44,421 bases of DNA from Oscillospiraceae bacterium. Its GTDB lineage: Bacteria > Bacillota > Clostridia > Oscillospirales > UBA929. The stretch spans positions 1 through 44,421 of the forward strand of contig JAIRTA010000009.1 of assembly GCA_031255175.1 (NCBI GenBank), written 5' to 3'. How positions within the stretch are numbered: the stretch's first letter is position 1; each line of letters starts with the position of its first letter. The position numbers and the translations under genes are program-made. Under the pieces are notes generated by a model, which saw nothing but the letters and a program-made list of their open reading frames with translations, had not been told where the DNA came from and did not search any database. This document shows, piece after piece, positions 1 through 9,374 of the stretch.

Positions 1-72
1 TGCTATAAAATGGAGATCTTGGTTTTTATATGCAGTTATGGTTCAGTCATCCTGCCCTCAAACTATCTTTCA

Positions 73-102
73 GCCTCCAATGGTCGCCGGGCCATTGGAG
101 GC
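73..102. terminator. Perfect 11-bp hairpin GCCTCCAATGG-N8-CCATTGGAGGC (possible terminator or structural element)
   Basis: Direct inverted repeat at 73-83 / 92-102; only a weak T-rich tail. Confidence 0.4.
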
Positions 103-159
103 GTTCTCTCGAAAAAGGCTGTCAACCCCGCAGACTCGCAGAATGTGCATGGTAAGATG

Positions 160-269
160 AATTTACAGTGGAACGCTTTGACCGTGAGCCCGCTTTCGGT
201 GCGCTTGTGCACCACGCCCGCCCAATGCGTCAATCTGTACTCCGCTGCGATCTCTCTTGTGTTCTGCAT
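160..269 (-). pseudogene. IS66-family TnpA (accessory ORF) N-terminal remnant
   Basis: Minus-strand ORF begins MQNTREIAAEYRLTHWAGVVHKRTESGLTVKAF, which resembles the N-terminus of IS66 accessory TnpA proteins. Similarity stops abruptly after about 33 aa, and no rest of the element is present. Confidence 0.45.
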
Positions 270-533
270 ACAAATTCTAATCCGGCTTGAATTTACACCA
301 CTTGTGCTTTTTCATGCCCTCTTGGTGTCTATTGTACCATCGCGGCCCCGCCCTTATAAGGCGCCTCGGGTTTTGACGGTTCTTCCCGGCGTCGGCGTGG
401 AGACACAGCCGCGCCGGCGGCGCTCTTTGGGTGCGGGGACATCCGCCGCCGGAAAGTGAAGCGGCGCTCTACAGAATGCCCTCTTGTGTATCGATAGGCA
501 TTGTGGGGTTGTCGCAGTGCTTTGTTTCCCTGT

Positions 534-551
534 TGTGAATATATATACATA
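534..551. promoter_or_regulatory. Candidate ARG box 1 (ArgR/AhrC operator)
   Basis: TGTGAATATATATACATA against the ARG box consensus WNTGAATWWWWATTCANW: one core mismatch. Confidence 0.55.
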
Positions 552-650
552 CAATTCACAATTTATCCTTTCGATTTTGTCCAGTCTCTTCGCGAATTTC
601 CCTCATATTTCAATGTTTTTCTCTCATTTCCTGTCGTCGCGAAAAAATTT

Positions 651-668
651 GTTGCATATTTATTCAGT
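651..668. promoter_or_regulatory. Candidate ARG box 2 overlapping the argG -35
   Basis: GTTGCATATTTATTCAGT against WNTGAATWWWWATTCANW: two mismatches. Confidence 0.4.
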
Positions 669-680
669 TTGTGTTATCAT
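652..680 (+). promoter_or_regulatory. Putative sigma-A promoter of the arg cluster
   Basis: TTGCAT - 17 bp - TATCAT with a TGn extended -10, 32 bp upstream of the argG ATG. Confidence 0.6.
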
Positions 681-711
681 ATTTCCAGACCATTTGAACA
701 GGAGGCGCGGT

Positions 712-1919
<1,208 letters not shown>

Positions 1920-1923
<4 letters not shown>

Positions 1924-3392
1924 AAAATACATCAAACCGGACCGGACCGGACCGGAACACGGAGCCCGCCGGAAAGCTGTGGGCCGGGCGTTTTCAAAAG
2001 GACACCGACGCCCTTGTGGGGGACTTCAACGCCTCCCTCTCCTTCGACGCCCGCCTGTACCGGGAGGACATCGAGGGCAGCGCCGCCCACGCGGCCATGC
2101 TGGGCGCGCGCGGCATCATCCCGCCGGAGGACGCCGAGGCCATCATCGCGGAACTGGGCCGCCTGTTGACGGACATAGAGGAGGGGCGCGTGACGCTGAC
2201 GCCGGAGGCCGAGGACATCCACATGAACATCGAACAGCTCCTCACCGCGCGTCTCGGCGACGCCGGCCGCCGTCTGCACACCGCCCGCTCCCGCAACGAC
2301 CAGGTGGCGCTCGACCTCAGGCTGTATCTCAAAAAGCAGATTTGCGGGCTTCACAGCCTGACCCTCTCGCTGCTGGACACGCTGGCGACTCTCGCCGAGG
2401 CGCACACCGGCACGGTGATGCCCGGCTACACCCACCTCCAGCGCGCGCAGCCGATCACGCTGGCGCACGCGCTGACGGCCTACGCCGAGATGTTCTCGCG
2501 GGACGTGACGCGGCTGGAGGACTGCCACCGGCGCATGGACGTCTGCCCGCTGGGCGCCGGCGCGCTGGCCGCCACGACCTACCCGATCGACCGGGCGCGG
2601 GTGGCGCGGGATCTCGATTTTGCGGACGTCACGCGCAACAGCCTGGACGCCGTGGGCGACCGGGACTTCTGCATCGAACTCTGCGCCGCGCTGTCCCTGC
2701 TCATGATGCATCTCTCCCGGCTCGCGGAGGAAGTCATTCTCTGGTGTTCGTGGGAATTCGGCTTTGCCGAGCTGGACGACGCCTACTCGACCGGCTCGTC
2801 GATCATGCCGCAGAAAAAGAACCCGGACGTCGCCGAGCTGGTGCGCGGCAAGACCGGCCGGGTGTACGGCGATCTCATCGCGCTGCTCACCGTCATGAAG
2901 GGGCTGCCGCTCGCTTACAATAAGGACATGCAGGAGGACAAGGAGCCCGTGTTTGACGCGGTGGACACCGCCCGGCAGTGCCTCTCGGTGTTCGCGCCCA
3001 TGCTGTCCACACTCACCTTCCGGCCCGAGGCCATGCGGCGGGCCGCGGCCTCCGGGTTCCTCAACGCCACCGACTGCGCGGACTATCTGGTGCGGCGCGG
3101 GCTGCCCTTTCGCGAGGCCTACGGGATCGTCGGGCGGCTGGTGCGGCTGTGCCTCGTCCGCGGCAAGGACTTGGAGGGCCTGACACTGGAGGAATTTCGC
3201 TCCGTCTCGGAGCATTTTGACCGCGACGTGTATGACGCGCTCGCACTGGACGCCTGCGTGGCGGCGCGGAACGTCCCCGGCGGCCCGGCGACGCCGCAGG
3301 TGCGCGCACACATCGAAGCCCTGCGCGCCTTTTGCCGCGCCCACAAGCACTTCCCGGGCGCGCCGCGCGGAACCGGGGGGAAGATCCCATGA
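1920..3392 (+). CDS. argH: Argininosuccinate lyase
   Basis: LWAGRF...[17 protein letters not shown]...[26 protein letters not shown] fumarase/lyase signature; ATGA overlap with argG. Confidence 0.96.
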
Positions 3393-4372
3393 GCGCCGCG
3401 CGGAACCGCCGCGGGCCGGCGTCGGTCCGCGTCTTCATCGACGGGCAGGCGGGCACCACCGGGCTGCAACTCAAAACCCGGCTGCGCGCGCGCCCGGATG
3501 TCGAACTGCTGACGCTCCCCGCCAACCGGCGCCGTGACCCGGACGCCCGGCAGGCGCTGCAAAACAGCGCCGACATTGTCTTTTTGTGCCTGCCGGACGA
3601 CGCGGCGCGGGACGCGGCGCGCCTGGTGACCAACCCGGACACCTGCGTCATCGACGCCTCCACCGCGCACCGGACGGCGCCCGGCTGGGTCTACGGCCTG
3701 CCGGAGCTCTCGTCCCTGCACCGGGCCGCGCTGGGGCGGGCCAAGCGCATCGCCGTCCCCGGCTGCCACGCCACCGGCTTCGCGGCCGCCGTGTATCCGC
3801 TGATCGCCGGCGGCCTGCTGCCGGCCGACACGCCGCTCACCTGCACCTCCCTCACGGGCTATTCCGGCGGCGGGAAGGCGCTGATCGCCCGCTACGAGAC
3901 CGCCGCGCGGACGCCCGGCGACGCGCTGTGCGCGCCGCGCCCCTACGCGCTGACGCTGACACACAAGCACTTGCCGGAGATGCAGTCCGTGTGCGGGCTC
4001 ATCCATCCGCCGCATTTTTACCCGGTTGTGGGCGACATGGCGCGGGGGATGCTGGTGTCCGTCCCGCTGTGGGGCCATCAGTTCACGCGGCCCGGCGGCG
4101 CCCGCGCCGTGTGGGAGCTTTTGTCCGGCCATTACGCGCGCAGCCGCTTTATCCGCGTGCAGCCCCAAGGCGCGGCGGACGCGCTGGAGGCGGGCTTTCT
4201 CGACCCCACCGCCCTGAACGGCACAAACACGCTGGAGCTCTTTGTCTTCGGCCACGAGACACAGGCGCTCGTGGTGGCCCGGCTCGACAACCTGGGCAAG
4301 GGCGCCTCGGGCGCGGCGGTACAGTGCATGAACATCGCCCGCGGCCTGCCCGAGGACACAGCGCTTATTTAG
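3389..4372 (+). CDS. argC: N-acetyl-gamma-glutamyl-phosphate reductase (short, type 2-like)
   Basis: VFIDGQAGTTGLQLKTRLRARPDVELLTLP... and VPGCHATGFAAAVYPLIAGGLL; overlaps the argH stop. Confidence 0.93.
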   Translation: MSAARNRRGPASVRVFIDGQAGTTGLQLKTRLRARPDVELLTLPANRRRDPDARQALQNSADIVFLCLPDDAARDAARLVTNPDTCVIDASTAHRTAPGWVYGLPELSSLHRAALGRAKRIAVPGCHATGFAAAVYPLIAGGLLPADTPLTCTSLTGYSGGGKALIARYETAARTPGDALCAPRPYALTLTHKHLPEMQSVCGLIHPPHFYPVVGDMARGMLVSVPLWGHQFTRPGGARAVWELLSGHYARSRFIRVQPQGAADALEAGFLDPTALNGTNTLELFVFGHETQALVVARLDNLGKGASGAAVQCMNIARGLPEDTALI

Positions 4373-4457
4373 TACGCCGCTTTATGACAAGATTTAGATG
4401 ACACGGCGTACCAGTCCGCTGCGCCACCCAAATATTTACAAATCTCCGGTCTTTTTC

Positions 4458-4588
4458 CCGCCAGGCTGCGTTGGCGGAATCTGTTGATACAACAAGTATT
4501 TTGTTTGTTGGCACAGCCCATTTTGACGCCCTGTTGCCGCGAAGCGGCAACAAAAATAAGAATTTTGTTTTTGGGCACAGCCCATTTT
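4458..4588 (+). repeat. Intercistronic repeat module, two tandem copies between argC and argJ
   Basis: TATTTTGTTTGTTGGCACAGCCCATTTT (4497-4524) and GAATTTTGTTTTTGGGCACAGCCCATTTT (4560-4588), each preceded by a GC hairpin (CCGCCA..TGGCGG 4458-4477; GTTGCCGC-gaa-GCGGCAAC 4533-4551). Confidence 0.75.
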
Positions 4589-4603
4589 AGGAGTTGATTT
4601 CCC

Positions 4604-5824
4604 GTGCTTCAGATTGTTCCCGGCGGGGTGACGGCGGCCCCCGGTTTTACGGCGGCGGGCCTCCACTGCGGCATCCGCCGGAACCAGGCCAAACCGGACC
4701 TCGCGCTGGTGCTGGCCGACCGCGACTGCGCCGCCGCCGCCGTCTACACGACGAACCGCGTCCAGGCGGCGCCGATCGCCGTGACGCGCGCGCATTTGGC
4801 CGACGGGCGGGGCCGCGCCATTTTGGCCAACAGCGGCTGCGCCAACGCCTGCGCCCCCGGCGGGCTCGAGAACGCGCGCCGCGTCTGCGCCGCCGCCGCC
4901 GCCGTCCTCGGCCTGCGCGAGACGGATATCATCGTAAATTCCACCGGCGTCATCGGCGTGCCGCTGCCCGTCGAGGCCATTGAGAGCGCCCTGCCGGCGC
5001 TGGCCGACGCCCTCTCCCGGGCGGGCGGTGCCGACGCCGCGCTGGCCATCATGACCACCGACACGCGGCCCAAGGAGGCCGCCGTCACCACGGAGATCGA
5101 CGGCCGGACCGTCACGGTGGGCGGCATGGCCAAGGGCTCCGGCATGATCCACCCCAACATGGCGACGATGCTGGCCTTTCTCACCACCGACTGCGCCATT
5201 GCCCCCGGCCCGCTGCGCGCCGCGCTGGCCGACTCCGCGCGCCGCACCTACAACCGCGTCAGCGTAGACGGAGACACTTCCACCAACGACATGACGGCCA
5301 TCCTGGCCTCCGGCGCGGCGGGGCATCCGCCGATCGAGAGCCCGGACGACCCCCGTTTCGCGCTGTTTAAGGAGGCGCTCGACGCCGTCAATCTGACGCT
5401 GGCGCGCGCCATCGCGCGGGACGGCGAGGGGGCCACCCGCCTGGTGGTCTGCCGCGTGCGCGGCGCCGGCAGCGAGACGGACGCCGAGGTCCTCGCGAAG
5501 GCGGTGATCACCTCGTCGCTCGTCAAGACGGCGCTGTTTGGCGCCGACGCGAACTGGGGCCGCGTGCTGTGCGCGCTGGGTTACGCGGGGGCGCCTCTGC
5601 GCCCGGAGTCTGTGGATGTGGCGTTCTCGTCGACGGCCGGCCGGGTTGTCGTCTGCCGCGGCGGCGAGGGGCTGCCGTTTGACGAAACTCTGGCAAAGGA
5701 GATCCTCTCCCAGAGCGAGGTCACGCTCGAAGTTGACTGCGGGGCGGGCGCCCACGGCGCGGAGGCCTACGGCTGCGACCTCAGCTACGACTATGTGCGG
5801 ATCAACGGCGACTACCGGACCTGA
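4604..5824 (+). CDS. argJ: Bifunctional glutamate N-acetyltransferase / ornithine acetyltransferase
   Basis: GTG start; VTAAPGFTAAGLHCGI..., GMAKGSGMIHPNMATMLAFLTTD, VSVDGDTSTNDM (surrounds the autocleavage region of ArgJ), ANWGRVLCALGYAG. Confidence 0.95.
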   Translation: MLQIVPGGVTAAPGFTAAGLHCGIRRNQAKPDLALVLADRDCAAAAVYTTNRVQAAPIAVTRAHLADGRGRAILANSGCANACAPGGLENARRVCAAAAAVLGLRETDIIVNSTGVIGVPLPVEAIESALPALADALSRAGGADAALAIMTTDTRPKEAAVTTEIDGRTVTVGGMAKGSGMIHPNMATMLAFLTTDCAIAPGPLRAALADSARRTYNRVSVDGDTSTNDMTAILASGAAGHPPIESPDDPRFALFKEALDAVNLTLARAIARDGEGATRLVVCRVRGAGSETDAEVLAKAVITSSLVKTALFGADANWGRVLCALGYAGAPLRPESVDVAFSSTAGRVVVCRGGEGLPFDETLAKEILSQSEVTLEVDCGAGAHGAEAYGCDLSYDYVRINGDYRT

Positions 5825-5877
5825 ACGCCCTTTCGCGCCCGCCGGCCGCACAGGGGCAGGAAAAATTTGGTAATTTC

Positions 5878-5931
5878 TTGCCGCGCGGCGGCAACTTAAA
5901 CACAAGAATTTTGGTTTGGGCGGCGCATTTT
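5878..5931 (+). repeat. Intercistronic repeat module, third copy, between argJ and argB
   Basis: TTGCCGC-gcg-GCGGCAA hairpin (5878-5894) followed by AAGAATTTTGGTTTGGGCGGCGCATTTT (5904-5931), in the same order as the copy before argJ. Confidence 0.65.
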
Positions 5932-5956
5932 GGGGCCGCCCGGAAGGATGAACCTT

Positions 5957-6811
5957 ATGCTCTCCAACGTCGATAAGGCACGGCTGCTGTCGGAGGCGCT
6001 GCCTTACATTCAAAAGTACAACAAGAAAACCGTGGTGATCAAGTACGGCGGCAGCGCCATGCTGGAGGACACGCTCCGGCGCGCCGTCATCAGCGACATC
6101 GTTCTCCTCTCCCTCGTGGGGATCCGCGTCGTCGTCGTACACGGCGGCGGCCCGGAGATCAACGAGATGCTCGCCAAGATCGGCAAGGAGCCGCGCTTTA
6201 TAGGCGGCCTGCGCCACACCGACGAGGAGACGATGGAGGTCGTCCAGATGGTGCTGTGCGGCAAGGTGAACAAGGCGCTCACCCAACTCATCGGCGAGCT
6301 GGGCGGCCGGGCGCTGGGCCTGTCCGGCCTGGACGGGCGGCTGCTGACCGCCCGGCAGCTCGACGAGGACCACGGCCTTGTCGGCGAGCTCGAGAGCATC
6401 GACCCCGCCCCGCTGATCACGGCGCTCGACCACGGTTATATCCCCGTCGTCTCCACCGTGGCCGGCGGCGCGGCGCCGGGTTCCGTTTACAACATCAACG
6501 CCGACACGGCGGCGGCGCGTCTCGCGGCGCGCCTCGCGGCGGAAAAGCTCATACTGCTGACCGACGTGCGCGGACTCATGCGCGTCCCGGGGGACGAGGA
6601 CACGCTGATCCCGATGGTGACGCTGTCGGAGGTGCCCCCGCTGCTCAAGAGCGGCGCCGTCCGGGGCGGGATGATCCCGAAAGTCTCCTGCTGCGTTGAG
6701 GCGCTGCGCGCCGGCGTGCGGCGCACCCATATCCTCGACGGCCGCATCCCGCATTCGATCTTGATTGAAATGCTCTCCGACGAGGGCGTCGGCACCATGA
6801 TTTTGAAGTAG
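5957..6811 (+). CDS. argB: Acetylglutamate kinase
   Basis: VVIKYGGSAMLEDTLRRAVISDIVLLSLVGIRVVVVHGGGPEIN...; start at 5957 preferred over 5930/5948 because of GGAAGGA spacing. Confidence 0.95.
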   Translation: MLSNVDKARLLSEALPYIQKYNKKTVVIKYGGSAMLEDTLRRAVISDIVLLSLVGIRVVVVHGGGPEINEMLAKIGKEPRFIGGLRHTDEETMEVVQMVLCGKVNKALTQLIGELGGRALGLSGLDGRLLTARQLDEDHGLVGELESIDPAPLITALDHGYIPVVSTVAGGAAPGSVYNINADTAAARLAARLAAEKLILLTDVRGLMRVPGDEDTLIPMVTLSEVPPLLKSGAVRGGMIPKVSCCVEALRAGVRRTHILDGRIPHSILIEMLSDEGVGTMILK

Positions 6812-6823
6812 AGGCGTGAGACG

Positions 6824-8005
6824 ATGCAACAGATCTTTGAAGCCTACGACGCGCATGTGCTCCCCACATACGGACGTTTCCCCGTGGCGTTTGCGCGCGG
6901 GGCGGGCTGCCGCCTGTACGATGAGGCGGGCCGCGCGTACATTGACTTTGCCTCCGGCATCGGCGTGAACTCGGTGGGGCACGCGCACCCCGTCTGGGTT
7001 GAGGCCGTGGCGCGCCAGGCCGCCACATTGACGCATGTGTCGAACCTTTATTACAGCGAGCCGGGCGGACGCCTGGCGGTGCGCCTCTGCGCGCTCTCCG
7101 GCCTGCGCGGCGTCTTTTTTGCGAACTCGGGCGCGGAGGCCAACGAGGGCGCGATCAAGGTGGCCCGCAAATACAGCCACGACCGCTACGGGCCGGACCG
7201 GTCCGTCGTGGTGACGCTCTCCGGCTCCTTCCACGGGCGCACGGTCACGACGCTGGCCGCCACGGGGCAGGAAATCTTCCACCGGCATTTCGGCCCCTTC
7301 CCCGCGGGGTTCCGGCATGTGCCGCCGGACGATTTTGAAGCCCTCGCGGCGCAGCCGGACGACGTGTGCGCCGTGCTGCTGGAGCCCGTGCAGGGCGAGG
7401 GCGGCGTGTGGCCGCTGGACGGCGCGTATGTCCGGCGGGTGGCGGCGCTCTGCCGCGAGCGGGACTGGCTGCTCCTCTGCGACGAGGTGCAGACCGGCAT
7501 CGGCCGCACCGGGGACTGGTTTGCCTTTCAGTCGCTGGGGGTCGAGCCCGACGTCGTGACCTTCGCCAAGGGGATCGCCGGCGGTCTGCCGTTCGGCGGC
7601 TTTCTGGCCGGCGCGCGCGCGGCGGACACACTGGGCCCCGGCGACCACGCGACCACGTTCGGCGGCACGCCGCTGTGCTGCGCGGCGGCGCTGGCCACAC
7701 TGGACATTCTGGCGCCGGTGCTGCCCGGCATCAAGGCCAAGGGGGCGGCGCTCCGGCGGTCCATCGCGGAGATGGGGCTGCCGCGCGTGACCGGCACGCG
7801 CGGCGCGGGCCTCATGATCGGCGTGGCCCTGACGCCGGGCGAGACCCCCCGCGACTGGGCGGAGAGGCTGCTGCGCGCGGGGCTCGTCGTCCTCACCGCC
7901 GGGCAGGACGCCCTGCGTCTGCTGCCCCCGCTCGTCATCGGCGACGACGACATCGCCGCCGGACTCTCGATCTTCGAAAACGTTTTGGGCGGCGCTGCGG
8001 AATAA
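6824..8005 (+). CDS. argD: Acetylornithine aminotransferase (class III PLP aminotransferase)
   Basis: YIDFASGIGVNSVGHAHP, FFANSGAEANEGAIKVARKY, LLCDEVQTGIGRTGDWFAFQ, VVTFAKGIAGGLPFGGFLA. Confidence 0.94.
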   Translation: MQQIFEAYDAHVLPTYGRFPVAFARGAGCRLYDEAGRAYIDFASGIGVNSVGHAHPVWVEAVARQAATLTHVSNLYYSEPGGRLAVRLCALSGLRGVFFANSGAEANEGAIKVARKYSHDRYGPDRSVVVTLSGSFHGRTVTTLAATGQEIFHRHFGPFPAGFRHVPPDDFEALAAQPDDVCAVLLEPVQGEGGVWPLDGAYVRRVAALCRERDWLLLCDEVQTGIGRTGDWFAFQSLGVEPDVVTFAKGIAGGLPFGGFLAGARAADTLGPGDHATTFGGTPLCCAAALATLDILAPVLPGIKAKGAALRRSIAEMGLPRVTGTRGAGLMIGVALTPGETPRDWAERLLRAGLVVLTAGQDALRLLPPLVIGDDDIAAGLSIFENVLGGAAE

Positions 8006-8118
8006 TCTTTCCGCCCGCGCCTGCTTTGTATCGCCCCGACCTCGTCGGCGGAACCCGCCGCCTCCGCCGGGGCGCGATCATGACCCCCCGGCGGGACACC
8101 GGGGAGGAAGGGGACATT

Positions 8119-9036
8119 ATGAAAAAAGATCTGCTGTGCATGCTCGATCTCACAAAGGAAGACATCTCCGGCATTTTGGACCTGGCCGACCAGATGAAGT
8201 ATGACCTGCGCCACGGGCAGGCGCACCGGCACCTCGAGGGCAAGACGCTGGGCATGATTTTTGAAAAGGCCTCCACCCGCACCCGGGTCTCGTTTGAGAC
8301 CGGCATGTATCAGCTCGGCGGGCAGGCGCTGTTTCTCTCCGCGAACGACTTGCAGATCGGGCGCGGCGAACCGGTGGAGGACACGGCGCGCGTGCTCTCC
8401 CGCTACCTGGACGGCATTATGATCCGCACGTTTGCCCAGCGCGAGGTGGAAGACATGGCCCGCCACGCCTCTGTCCCCGTCATCAACGGGCTCACGGACC
8501 TGGCCCATCCCTGCCAGGTGCTGGCCGACCTGATGACCGTGCGGGAGCGGCTCGGCACGCTCGCGGGCGCGGCGCTCTGCTACATTGGGGACGGCAACAA
8601 CATGTGCAACTCGCTGACTGTCGGGGCGCTCACGGCGGGCCTGTCGGTGTCTCTCGCCGTGCCGGCCGGTTATGACCCCGCGCCGGAGGCGCTGACGTTT
8701 GCCCAAACGTTCGGCGACAGGTTCCGGCTGTCCCGCGACCCGCGGGAGGCGGCCCGGGGCGCCGACGTCGTGGTGACGGATGTCTGGGCCAGCATGGGCC
8801 AGGAGGACGAGGCCGCCGCCCGCCGGCAGGCGTTCGCCGGCTTCCAAGTGAACGACGAGATTATGGCGCTGTGCGCCCCGCACGCCGTGGTGCTGCACTG
8901 CCTCCCCGCCCACCGGGGCGAGGAGATCACCGCCGCCGTCTTTGAGGCCCACGCCGACAGCATCTTCGACGAGGCCGAAAACCGCCTCCACGCGCAAAAA
9001 GCGGTGCTGACGCAGCTGCTCGCGCCGGGCAGCTGA
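8119..9036 (+). CDS. argF: Ornithine carbamoyltransferase
   Basis: FEKASTRTRVSFETGMYQLGG, HPCQVLADLMT, VVLHCLPAHRGEEI; SD aggaaggg before ATG 8119. Confidence 0.95.
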   Translation: MKKDLLCMLDLTKEDISGILDLADQMKYDLRHGQAHRHLEGKTLGMIFEKASTRTRVSFETGMYQLGGQALFLSANDLQIGRGEPVEDTARVLSRYLDGIMIRTFAQREVEDMARHASVPVINGLTDLAHPCQVLADLMTVRERLGTLAGAALCYIGDGNNMCNSLTVGALTAGLSVSLAVPAGYDPAPEALTFAQTFGDRFRLSRDPREAARGADVVVTDVWASMGQEDEAAARRQAFAGFQVNDEIMALCAPHAVVLHCLPAHRGEEITAAVFEAHADSIFDEAENRLHAQKAVLTQLLAPGS

Positions 9037-9062
9037 CATTTGGCCCCAATATGCTTCGCACA

Positions 9063-9107
9063 ATACACCGCCATATCTTGTGAATTTTACAAGATATAGC
9101 GGTGTAT
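9063..9107 (+). terminator. Long hairpin after argF (probable terminator)
   Basis: ATACACCGCcATATCTTGT / ACAAGATATaGCGGTGTAT: 19-bp stem with one mismatch, 7-nt loop, followed by cgcgctgtttt. Confidence 0.55.
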
Positions 9108-9154
9108 CGCGCTGTTTTAGGAAAAAACGGCGGTTAAAAACTGGGAAAACCCTC

Positions 9155-9183
9155 TTGAATTCCTACGGCGCCTGTGATATAAT
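9155..9183 (+). promoter_or_regulatory. Putative sigma-A promoter of the first GH97 gene
   Basis: TTGAAT - 17 bp - TATAAT, with TG one base upstream of the -10. Confidence 0.7.
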
Positions 9184-9374
9184 CAATTTATTAATATTCA
9201 CTGTATCTTTCTTATATTTTTAGGCAAAACATACTACTCGGGTTCATTTCCTCATCGGCCCACGCAAAGGAGGTGTTAGGGGAAGCCTGCCGTTGCACCC
9301 AGGAAGATCCACAGAAGTTTTGGAAGAAGTTTTCGGAGAACAGAAATTTGTGGAAGAAAAGGAGAAATTCCGGT

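Noticed and set aside
1932-3350. 472-aa minus-strand ORF antisense to argH
   Set aside because: Composition-driven shadow ORF; argH on + is unambiguous.
4436-7648. 1070-aa minus-strand ORF antisense to argJ-argB-argD
   Set aside because: Low-complexity Arg/Gly/Ala/His-rich translation typical of an antisense frame in GC-rich DNA; the + strand encodes clear ArgJ, ArgB and ArgD.
9273-9374. N-terminal extension (MLGEACRCTQ...) of the first GH97 ORF
   Set aside because: The GTG at 9273 abuts AAAGGAGG with no spacing, and the extension would bury the signal peptide; ATG 9375 has a well-spaced AAGGAG and starts the signal peptide.
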